Below are positions 17,878 to 25,431 of a stretch of 64,000 bases of DNA, in pieces. The translations under genes and the position numbers were made by a program. The stretch is from Thalassobellus sp050294475 (lineage in GTDB: Bacteria > Bacteroidota > Bacteroidia > Flavobacteriales > Flavobacteriaceae), in contig JBNKOE010000021.1 in assembly GCA_050294475.1 (NCBI GenBank), positions 186,001 to 250,000 on the forward strand, in the 5' to 3' direction. The notes beneath the pieces are model-generated. The model searched no databases and was not told where the DNA came from. It worked only from the letters and a program-made list of their open reading frames with translations. Positions within the stretch are counted from its first letter, which is position 1. Each line of letters starts with the position of its first letter.

Positions 17878-18717
17878 ATGGAGCAAGTAAACTGGATAAC
17901 AGTTAAAGAATATGAAGATATTACTTATAAAAAAAGTAATGGCGTTGCGAGAATAGCTTTTAACAGACCTGATGTGCGTAATGCATTCAGACCAAAAACA
18001 ACAAGTGAGCTTTATGATGCCTTTTATGATGCTAATGAAGATGTAAATATAGGTGTTGTTTTACTTTCTGCAGAAGGCCCTTCAACAAAAGATGGTGTTT
18101 ATTCGTTTTGTAGCGGTGGCGATCAAAAGGCTAGAGGGCATCAAGGTTATGTTGGAGAAGATGGTTATCATCGTTTAAATATATTAGAAGTACAACGTTT
18201 AATACGTTTTATGCCAAAAGCAGTTATTGCAGTGGTTCCTGGTTGGGCTGTTGGTGGCGGACATAGTTTGCATGTGGTTTGCGATTTAACTTTAGCGAGT
18301 AAAGAACATGCTATTTTTAAACAAACAGATGCAGATGTTACTAGTTTTGATGGTGGTTACGGATCGGCATATTTAGCTAAAATGGTTGGTCAAAAAAAAG
18401 CACGTGAAATCTTTTTCTTAGGAAGAAATTATTCTGCACAAGAAGCATATGAAATGGGTATGGTTAATGCTGTTATTCCTCATGAAGAGTTAGAAAGTAC
18501 TGCCTATCAATGGGCTCAAGAAATATTAGAAAAATCGCCTACCTCAATCAAGATGCTTAAGTTTGCAATGAATTTAACAGATGATGGTATGGTAGGTCAG
18601 CAAGTGTTTGCAGGAGAAGCAACACGATTAGCTTATATGACTGATGAAGCTGTTGAAGGTAGAAATGCTTTTTTAGAAAAACGCAAGCCTAATTTTGTAA
18701 AAAAATGGATTCCATAG
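17878..18717 (+). CDS. menB: 1,4-dihydroxy-2-naphthoyl-CoA synthase
   Basis: 279 residues, crotonase superfamily; converts o-succinylbenzoyl-CoA to DHNA-CoA in menaquinone synthesis. FCSGGDQKARG and VPGWAVGGGHSLH form the oxyanion hole and CoA pocket, and SFDGGYGSAYLAK contains the family's Asp and Tyr region. The family C-terminus F..KR.P.F is present. I start at ATG 17878 rather than the TTG at 17860 because the TTG overlaps the promoter element. First gene of the men cluster, one base before menA. Confidence 0.95.
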   Translation: MEQVNWITVKEYEDITYKKSNGVARIAFNRPDVRNAFRPKTTSELYDAFYDANEDVNIGVVLLSAEGPSTKDGVYSFCSGGDQKARGHQGYVGEDGYHRLNILEVQRLIRFMPKAVIAVVPGWAVGGGHSLHVVCDLTLASKEHAIFKQTDADVTSFDGGYGSAYLAKMVGQKKAREIFFLGRNYSAQEAYEMGMVNAVIPHEELESTAYQWAQEILEKSPTSIKMLKFAMNLTDDGMVGQQVFAGEATRLAYMTDEAVEGRNAFLEKRKPNFVKKWIP

Positions 18718-18718
18718 T

Positions 18719-19627
18719 ATGGATGTGAAAAATATTTTTCTTTGGATTTCGGCAATGCGATTAAGAACGTTGCCTTTATCAATTTCAGGTATTATTCTTG
18801 CTTCTTGTTTTGCTAAATATAATGGAGTTTTTGATTTAAAAGTTTTTGGTTTAGCCATTTTAACTACACTAAGTTTTCAAATACTGTCCAACCTTGCAAA
18901 CGATTATGGTGATGGCTTGAAAGGAACAGATAATGAAGATAGAATAGGACCAGAGCGCGCTTTGCAATCTGGAAAGATTACTCCAGACGAAATGTTTAGT
19001 GCTATTAAAATAAACGTTTTAATTTGTATAGGTTTATCAGTAGCATTAATTTTTAGTGCTTTTGGAGTAAAACATTTATTATTAACACTTTTGTTTTTTT
19101 TATTAGGGGCTTTTTCTGTTATAGCTGCTATTCGTTATACTGTAGGTAATAGTGCTTATGGATATAAGGCTTTAGGCGATGTTTTTGTTTTTATTTTTTT
19201 TGGCTTAGTAAGTATAATAGGCTGTTATGTGCTATATGCTAAACAAATAGATCATGTAGTTTTTTTACCATCACTAACTATTGGTTTATTAAGTACAGCT
19301 GTATTAAATCTTAATAATATGCGAGATATTGTTTCAGATACAAAAGCAAATAAAATTACTATAGCAGTAAAGTTGGGTAGTAAAAATGCTAAATTATATC
19401 ATAAAATATTAATTGTTTTAGCAATGGTACTTTCTACTTTATTTGGGCTTTTATATTATACGTCTCCATATAATTTAATTTTTGTTATTGCTTATGTTCC
19501 TTTGTTAATTCACTTAAAAAAGGTGCATAATAATACAGAGCCTAAGTTATTAGACCCTGAATTAAAAAAATTGGCACTTACAACAGTTTTATTAGCTGTT
19601 TTAATGGGAATTGGGCATTTGTTATAG
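18719..19627 (+). CDS. menA: 1,4-dihydroxy-2-naphthoate polyprenyltransferase
   Basis: 302 residues, integral-membrane UbiA-family enzyme that attaches the polyprenyl tail to DHNA. RLRTLPLSISG starts the protein, NDYGDGLKGTDNEDRIGPER carries the first Asp-rich prenyl-diphosphate motif, and NNMRDIVSDTKANKITIAVKLG the second. About eight hydrophobic helices are visible. It begins one base after the menB stop, so the two are co-translated or coupled. Confidence 0.95.
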   Translation: MDVKNIFLWISAMRLRTLPLSISGIILASCFAKYNGVFDLKVFGLAILTTLSFQILSNLANDYGDGLKGTDNEDRIGPERALQSGKITPDEMFSAIKINVLICIGLSVALIFSAFGVKHLLLTLLFFLLGAFSVIAAIRYTVGNSAYGYKALGDVFVFIFFGLVSIIGCYVLYAKQIDHVVFLPSLTIGLLSTAVLNLNNMRDIVSDTKANKITIAVKLGSKNAKLYHKILIVLAMVLSTLFGLLYYTSPYNLIFVIAYVPLLIHLKKVHNNTEPKLLDPELKKLALTTVLLAVLMGIGHLL

Positions 19628-19667
19628 TATATTAGTTATCACATTTTAATCTTTTAATTCCATTGTT

Positions 19668-20345
19668 ATGAAAATTACTTTTTATGGTCATGCTAGTTTA
19701 GGTATTCAAATAGATGATGTTAATATTCTTGTAGATCCTTTTATTACAGGAAACCCTAATGCTTCAAGTATTGATATAAATACACTTAAAGCCGATTATA
19801 TTCTTGTAACTCATGCGCATCAAGATCATATTTTAGATGTTGAAGCGATTGCAAAGCGTACAAATGCTATTATTATTTCTAATTATGAAATTGTAACACA
19901 TTATGGTAATTTAGGACTGGAAGGACATCCTATGAATCTTGGTGGTACTTGGGATTTTGATTTCGGAACGGTTAAATATGTAAATGCTATTCATACGTCA
20001 TCTTTTCCTGATGGTACTTATGGCGGTCAACCAGGAGGTTTTGTAATTGAAGGTGAGCATAAAAATATTTATATAGCTGGCGATACAGCTTTAACTTTTG
20101 ATATGAAGTTGATTCCCATGCAAACAAAGCTAGATTTAGCTATTTTGCCAATAGGCGATAATTTTACAATGGGTATAGATGATGCTATGCTTGCGAGTGA
20201 TTTTGTTGAATGCGATAAGGTTTTAGGCTACCATTACGATACATTTGGATATATTGAAATAGATCATGAAGTAGCTAAAAGAAAATTCTTCGAAAAAAAT
20301 AAAGATTTAATGCTTTTAAAAATTGGAGACTCTATAGAATTGTAA
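19668..20345 (+). CDS. Metallo-beta-lactamase-fold metal-dependent hydrolase (UPF0173 type)
   Basis: 225 residues. Metal ligands are in THAHQDH (H-x-H-x-D-H), NAIHTS, AGDTAL (bridging Asp) and the C-terminal GYHYDTFG. It matches the UPF0173 family of small MBL hydrolases of unknown substrate. Its TAA abuts the ATG of menC with no gap, and it lies 40 bp after menA, so it is transcribed with the men genes. The placement suggests a role in CoA or thioester handling: a DHNA-CoA thioesterase is needed between MenB and MenA and none is obvious here. That idea is inference only. Confidence 0.88.
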   Translation: MKITFYGHASLGIQIDDVNILVDPFITGNPNASSIDINTLKADYILVTHAHQDHILDVEAIAKRTNAIIISNYEIVTHYGNLGLEGHPMNLGGTWDFDFGTVKYVNAIHTSSFPDGTYGGQPGGFVIEGEHKNIYIAGDTALTFDMKLIPMQTKLDLAILPIGDNFTMGIDDAMLASDFVECDKVLGYHYDTFGYIEIDHEVAKRKFFEKNKDLMLLKIGDSIEL

Positions 20346-21383
20346 ATGATAAAGGCTTCTTATAAAAAATACATTCTTAATTTTAAACAAGCTAGCGGTA
20401 CATCTCGCGGAATACTAAAAACAAAGGAAACGTGGTTTCTTCTTCTAAATGATAAAGAAAAACAGGGAGTAGGAGAATGTGGTTTGTTTAGAGGTTTATC
20501 TGTTGATGATAGACCAGATTATGAAGAAAAGCTAAAATGGACTTGTGAAAACATTAATTTAGGTTTAGAAGTTTTATTAGATGAATTAATAGAATTTCCA
20601 AGTATTCAATTTGGTTTAGAAATGGCTTTCAAATCTTTAGAAAGTGAAAATCAATTTGAAATATTTCCTTCAAAATTCACAAATGGAAATGATTCCATCT
20701 CAATTAACGGACTTATTTGGATGGGAACCGAAGCTTTTATGAAGCAACAAATTGTAGAAAAAATTAAAGCTGGTTTTTCTTGTATTAAAATGAAAATTGG
20801 CGCCATTGATTTTCAAACAGAAATTAATCTTATAAAATCCATTAGAAAAGAGTTTTCTTCAAAAGATATTGAATTGCGTGTTGATGCCAACGGTGCTTTT
20901 TTTCCTTCTGATGCTCTAGAAAAATTGAAAATATTATCAGATTTTGATTTACATTCTATTGAACAGCCTATAAAGCAAGGCCAGATAGAAACTATGGCTA
21001 GTTTATGCGAAAAAACACCTTTACCAATTGCTTTAGATGAAGAATTAATTGGAGTTTTTACTGTAACAAGTAAAGAAACATTACTACAAACTATAGAGCC
21101 GCAATATATTATTCTAAAGCCTAGTTTAGTTGGTGGTTTTAATGGAAGTAATGAGTGGATTGAAATAGCAGACAAAAATAAAATTGGTTGGTGGATTACA
21201 AGTGCTCTTGAGAGTAACGTAGGGCTTAATGCTATTGCTCAATATACTTATATGAAGCAAAGTAAATTACCTCAAGGATTAGGAACTGGCGGATTATTTA
21301 CCAATAATTTTGATTCTCCTTTAGGGGTTGAAAAAGGTGCACTTAAGTACAGCAATAATAGTAATTGGAAATTTAATTTATAA
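20346..21383 (+). CDS. menC: o-Succinylbenzoate synthase
   Basis: 345 residues, enolase superfamily; dehydrates SHCHC to o-succinylbenzoate. The catalytic and metal residues are visible in order: the KMK motif in CIKMKIG, Asp in LRVDANGAF, Glu in SIEQPIK, Asp in ALDEELIG and Lys in ILKPSLVGG. The start ATG follows the previous stop directly (TAA-ATG). Part of the men operon. Confidence 0.94.
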   Translation: MIKASYKKYILNFKQASGTSRGILKTKETWFLLLNDKEKQGVGECGLFRGLSVDDRPDYEEKLKWTCENINLGLEVLLDELIEFPSIQFGLEMAFKSLESENQFEIFPSKFTNGNDSISINGLIWMGTEAFMKQQIVEKIKAGFSCIKMKIGAIDFQTEINLIKSIRKEFSSKDIELRVDANGAFFPSDALEKLKILSDFDLHSIEQPIKQGQIETMASLCEKTPLPIALDEELIGVFTVTSKETLLQTIEPQYIILKPSLVGGFNGSNEWIEIADKNKIGWWITSALESNVGLNAIAQYTYMKQSKLPQGLGTGGLFTNNFDSPLGVEKGALKYSNNSNWKFNL

Positions 21384-21386
21384 AAT

Positions 21387-22361
21387 ATGTATATAGCACA
21401 AGCGTTTAAAGGTTTACATGAGTGGTGGCGTTATTTAATAGGTTTGATTATTATATTTTTCGCTTGGCAACTTATAGGTATGGTTCCTTTAGGTCTTGTT
21501 TTAGGAATTAAGGTTTTTGAAACAGGGGAGATGCCAACTACAATTCCGCAGATGAGTGAAGCCTTGGGTAATAATTTATTTTTGTTTTTAATGCTCCTTT
21601 CTTTTGCTTTTGGGTTGCTTGGAGTTTTTCTTTCTTCAAAATTGGTTCATAAGCAAACCATAACAAGTTTAACAACATCCAGAAAAAATATTGATTGGAA
21701 GCGGTTCTGGGTTATGTTTATAGCTTGGGGTATTATATCAAGTGGTTTTGTGTTAATTGAATATTATGTAACACCAGAAGATTTTCAATGGAATTTTAAT
21801 TTGCAACCCTTTTTAATACTTTGTGCTATTGCTATTATTTTAATACCACTGCAAACAAGCTTTGAAGAATATTTTTTTAGAGGATATTTAATGCAGGGAC
21901 TTGGAGTTATATTTAAAAATAAATGGGTACCTCTTTTTATTACTTCAATAGGATTTGGCTTAATGCATATCATGAATCCTGAAGTTGAAAAGCTAGGACC
22001 TGTAATAATGGTTTATTATATAGGTACCGGTTTCTTTTTAGGAATTATGACTTTAATGGATGAAGGTTTAGAGCTTTCGCTTGGGTTTCATGCAGCCAAC
22101 AATTTGTTTACAGCACTCTTAGTAACAGCAGATTGGACAGCATTTCAAACACATTCTGTTTTGAAAGATATGTCTGATCCATCAGAAATGGGGATTTCTG
22201 AAATTTTTGTTCCTGTTTTTGTTGTTTTTCCAATTTTACTATTTATTCTTTCTAAAATATATAAATGGACCAATTGGAAAGATAAATTATTTGGAAATGT
22301 AGTGGAACCACCAAAAGAAAACTATAAATTTATTGACGAAATAGGAAGCGATTTTCAGTAA
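21387..22361 (+). CDS. CPBP-family intramembrane glutamic endopeptidase
   Basis: 324 residues with about eight membrane helices. The Abi/CPBP signature is present: motif 1 SFEEYFFRGYLMQG (EExxxR), motif 2 FGLMHIMNP and motif 3 GFHAANNLF. The eukaryotic relative Rce1 removes the -AAX of prenylated CaaX proteins; bacterial substrates are mostly unknown. The gene is 3 bp after menC and 14 bp before menE, so it belongs to the transcription unit. A link to prenyl/quinone membrane biology or simply hitch-hiking are both possible. Confidence 0.88.
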   Translation: MYIAQAFKGLHEWWRYLIGLIIIFFAWQLIGMVPLGLVLGIKVFETGEMPTTIPQMSEALGNNLFLFLMLLSFAFGLLGVFLSSKLVHKQTITSLTTSRKNIDWKRFWVMFIAWGIISSGFVLIEYYVTPEDFQWNFNLQPFLILCAIAIILIPLQTSFEEYFFRGYLMQGLGVIFKNKWVPLFITSIGFGLMHIMNPEVEKLGPVIMVYYIGTGFFLGIMTLMDEGLELSLGFHAANNLFTALLVTADWTAFQTHSVLKDMSDPSEMGISEIFVPVFVVFPILLFILSKIYKWTNWKDKLFGNVVEPPKENYKFIDEIGSDFQ

Positions 22362-22375
22362 TAAATTATATAAAT

Positions 22376-23464
22376 ATGATACCAAATTACACCAATGTTC
22401 ATTTAAAATTTAAGCTAGATAATTTAAGTTATAAGTATGAAGACCTTATGGAAGTTGCTTATAGTTATGTAAAAGAAGGCTTGCCTTATCAGCAAGAATT
22501 GGGTAATTTTTTGTTAGATTGGTTAGATAGACATGATTATATTATAGTTAAAACTTCAGGATCTACAGGGAAACCTAAAAAAATAAAAATCAAGAAACAG
22601 GCTATGGTTAATTCTGCTATAGCAACAGGCAATTTTTTTAAGCTAAAACCAGGAGATAAAATATTAAATTGTTTACCATCAAATTTTATTGCTGGTAAAA
22701 TGATGATTGTAAGAGCCATTGTTTTAGGTTTAGAATTAGATATGGTACAACCATTAGCACTTCCGCCAATAGATTATGAAAAGGATTATGCTTTTTGTGC
22801 ATTTACACCTATGCAACTTAAAAATTTTGCAAAATACTTAAAGAGCATTAAAACGGTTATTGTAGGTGGCGGTCAAGTATCTGAAGCTATTATAGAATCT
22901 ATAAAAGATAAAAAGCCTCATATTTATGAAACTTATGGTATGACTGAAACAGTAACCCATATAGCAGTTAAAAAGTTAAATAATTTTGATGATTCAGAAT
23001 TTGAATTTAATTCAAGTTTTAACACCTTACCAGATGTTACAGTTTCAAGCGATGAAAGAAATTGTTTGGTTATTGATGCACCGTATCTTTCTGAAGAAAA
23101 AATAGTTACTAATGATATAGTTAAAATTCATTCAGATACTAGTTTTGAATGGTTAGGACGCTTTGATAATGTTGTAAATTCTGGAGGAATTAAATTATTT
23201 CCTGAACAAATAGAAAAGAAACTTAGAAGTAAAATAAAAGAACAATTTTTTATAACATCAATACCTGATGATACTTTAGGCGATAAGTTGGTATTAGTTT
23301 TAGAAAGTAAATCAAATAATTTAGATACTTCAATATTTGATAGCTTAGAAAAATATGAAAAACCAAAAGATATATTAATAATAGATAAGTTTATTGAAAC
23401 ATCTTCAGGTAAAATTCATAGAAAGAAAACGTTGAAAGCCATCAATTCTAAATTAAAACTGTAA
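22376..23464 (+). CDS. menE: o-Succinylbenzoate-CoA ligase
   Basis: 362 residues, short acyl-adenylate-forming enzyme activating o-succinylbenzoate. VKTSGSTGKPKKIKI is the phosphate-binding motif (A3), YETYGMTETVTH is A5, FEWLGRFDNVVNSGGIKLFP is A7/A8, and the C-terminal SSGKIHRKKT carries the A10 Lys. It is shorter than the Escherichia enzyme, as is usual for Bacteroidota. Last men gene of the run; sppA follows after 39 bp. Confidence 0.92.
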   Translation: MIPNYTNVHLKFKLDNLSYKYEDLMEVAYSYVKEGLPYQQELGNFLLDWLDRHDYIIVKTSGSTGKPKKIKIKKQAMVNSAIATGNFFKLKPGDKILNCLPSNFIAGKMMIVRAIVLGLELDMVQPLALPPIDYEKDYAFCAFTPMQLKNFAKYLKSIKTVIVGGGQVSEAIIESIKDKKPHIYETYGMTETVTHIAVKKLNNFDDSEFEFNSSFNTLPDVTVSSDERNCLVIDAPYLSEEKIVTNDIVKIHSDTSFEWLGRFDNVVNSGGIKLFPEQIEKKLRSKIKEQFFITSIPDDTLGDKLVLVLESKSNNLDTSIFDSLEKYEKPKDILIIDKFIETSSGKIHRKKTLKAINSKLKL

Positions 23465-23503
23465 CATTTTATTCTTTTTTGATACAAATAGAAAATAGAG
23501 ATT

Positions 23504-25267
23504 ATGAATTTTATTAAACGTGTATTATCAACAATTACAGGAATCTTTTTGTTTCTTGTTATCTGTATTCTAGGGTTAATTTTCTTGGGAGCTTTATTTG
23601 GTTCAGATTCAGAAGAACTGGTTCATGTAAAAGACAATTCTATTTTAGAATTAAAATTAGATTTCCCTATAAAAGACTACGCAGGAAAAACTGTTTTTGA
23701 AGAATATCCATTTTTAAACCATGAAGATAAAAATGGACTTTTCAATATTATTGATGCTATAAATTATGCAGCTACCGATGATAAAATCAAAGGGATATCA
23801 ATAGATAATAATTTTATTAACGCAGGCATTTCGCAAACTAAAGCATTAAGAAAGGCTTTAATTAATTTTAAAGATTCGGGTAAGTTTGTTGTTGCTTACT
23901 CCGATATTTATACTCAAAAGGATTATTATTTAAGCTCTGTAGCAGATACTATTTATATGAATCCTGTTGGAATGCTTGAATTTAAAGGTTTGCACTCTGA
24001 GCATTTATATTTTAAAGATTTTCAGGATAAAACAGGCTTTAAAATGGAAGTTATCAGATTAGGGAAATATAAGAGTGCTGTTGAACCCTTTTTAGCTAAC
24101 GAAATGAGCGATAATAACAGAGAGCAAATTACAGCATATTTAAAGTCGCTTTGGAATGAAATAAAACATGATGTTTCTTTGAGTCGAAATATTTCCGAAG
24201 AAAGATTAAACATTATTGCCGATAGTTTGTTAGGAAGAACTTCAAATTTAGCAAAAGCATCAGGTCTTATAGATAAAGTAGCATATCATGACGAATATAT
24301 AAGCGATATAAAACAAGCTATAGGTATCGATTTAGATGATGATGTGAAAACGGTGTCAATAGTTGATTATGCTGAAGTTGTAGCTTCCAAACTAAAAGTA
24401 AATTCTAGTAAAAATAAGATTGCTGTTATTTATGCTGAAGGTGATATTATTTATGGAGAAGGCAATGAGAATAATATTGGACAAGGTACCATGAGTAAGT
24501 CTTTAAAAAAGGCTAGAGAAGATAATAAGATAAAAGCTATTGTTTTACGTATTAACTCCCCAGGAGGAAGTGCGCTAGCAAGCGAGCTTATTTGGAGAGA
24601 AATAGAATTAACTAAAAAAGTAAAACCAGTTATTGTTTCTATGGGTAATTATGCCGCCTCTGGAGGTTATTATATTGCTACAAATGCTAATAAAATAATA
24701 GCAGAACCAACAACCATTACCGGAAGTATTGGTGTTTTTGGTATGTTGCCAAACGGAAAGCAACTAGCAGATAATATGGGTATAAATGCAGAACAAGTAA
24801 GTACAAATAAAAATGCAGTGACTTATAGTTTTTTCGAACCTTTAAATGAAGAACAACGAGCATTTATAAAAGAAGGTATTTTAGATGTTTATGATTTATT
24901 TACAAGACGAGTTGCTGAAGGAAGAAACTTAACAAGAGAACAAGTAGAGAAAATTGCCCAAGGACGTGTTTGGACGGGTACTGATGCATTAAATATTGGT
25001 TTAGTTGATGAATTAGGTGGATTAGATTTAGCTTTAAAATATGCAGCCGAAGCAGCCGAAATAAGCGATTATAAAATAAAAGAATTTCCTGTTTTTGAAA
25101 AAGACCTAGATAAAATGTTAGAAGATTTTGGTTTAGTAAAAGCTAAAGAAACACTTTTAAAGGAAGAGATAGGAGAAGAAAATTATAAGATGCTTAAAGA
25201 AGTAAAAAGGATGTCTGAGAAAAAAGGTGTTCAATTGTTATTTCCTTTTGGTACAGATATTAAATAA
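23504..25267 (+). CDS. sppA: Signal peptide peptidase SppA, long (67K) type
   Basis: 587 residues with an N-terminal membrane anchor (about residues 9-33) and tandem ClpP-like domains. The catalytic Lys is in RLGKYKSAVEPF of the N-terminal domain and the Ser in NYAASGGYYIAT of the C-terminal domain, the split Ser-Lys dyad of the E. coli form. It degrades residual signal peptides in the membrane. It lies 39 bp after menE and is followed by a terminator. Confidence 0.93.
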   Translation: MNFIKRVLSTITGIFLFLVICILGLIFLGALFGSDSEELVHVKDNSILELKLDFPIKDYAGKTVFEEYPFLNHEDKNGLFNIIDAINYAATDDKIKGISIDNNFINAGISQTKALRKALINFKDSGKFVVAYSDIYTQKDYYLSSVADTIYMNPVGMLEFKGLHSEHLYFKDFQDKTGFKMEVIRLGKYKSAVEPFLANEMSDNNREQITAYLKSLWNEIKHDVSLSRNISEERLNIIADSLLGRTSNLAKASGLIDKVAYHDEYISDIKQAIGIDLDDDVKTVSIVDYAEVVASKLKVNSSKNKIAVIYAEGDIIYGEGNENNIGQGTMSKSLKKAREDNKIKAIVLRINSPGGSALASELIWREIELTKKVKPVIVSMGNYAASGGYYIATNANKIIAEPTTITGSIGVFGMLPNGKQLADNMGINAEQVSTNKNAVTYSFFEPLNEEQRAFIKEGILDVYDLFTRRVAEGRNLTREQVEKIAQGRVWTGTDALNIGLVDELGGLDLALKYAAEAAEISDYKIKEFPVFEKDLDKMLEDFGLVKAKETLLKEEIGEENYKMLKEVKRMSEKKGVQLLFPFGTDIK

Positions 25268-25303
25268 TAAATTACTGCTAGAGTAGAAATTTCGATAACT
25301 TTA

Positions 25304-25335
25304 AAAGAGATGTTTTTATAAATATCTCTTTTTTT
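25304..25335 (+). terminator. Rho-independent terminator after sppA
   Basis: AAAGAGAT (25304-25311) pairs with ATCTCTTT (25324-25331), followed by more T. It ends the men-sppA transcription unit. Confidence 0.75.
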
Positions 25336-25340
25336 ATGCG

Positions 25341-25371
25341 TTCACTCATTCAAAAAGGGACTTCACTCATT
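25341..25371 (+). promoter_or_regulatory. Direct repeat TTCACTCATT spaced 21 bp: probable activator operator
   Basis: Two identical TTCACTCATT decamers start at 25341 and 25362, exactly 21 bp (two helical turns) apart, on the same face of the helix. A weak -7-like TAGTTTTA lies at 25400-25407, so the repeats would sit about 40-75 bp upstream of transcription. That geometry is typical of response regulators binding direct repeats, LytTR-type among them. The regulator is not identified. Confidence 0.55.
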
Positions 25372-25431
25372 GGTGATTTTATATCATATTAGTTGTTTTT
25401 AGTTTTATGTTAAATTTTAAAGCCAACTATT

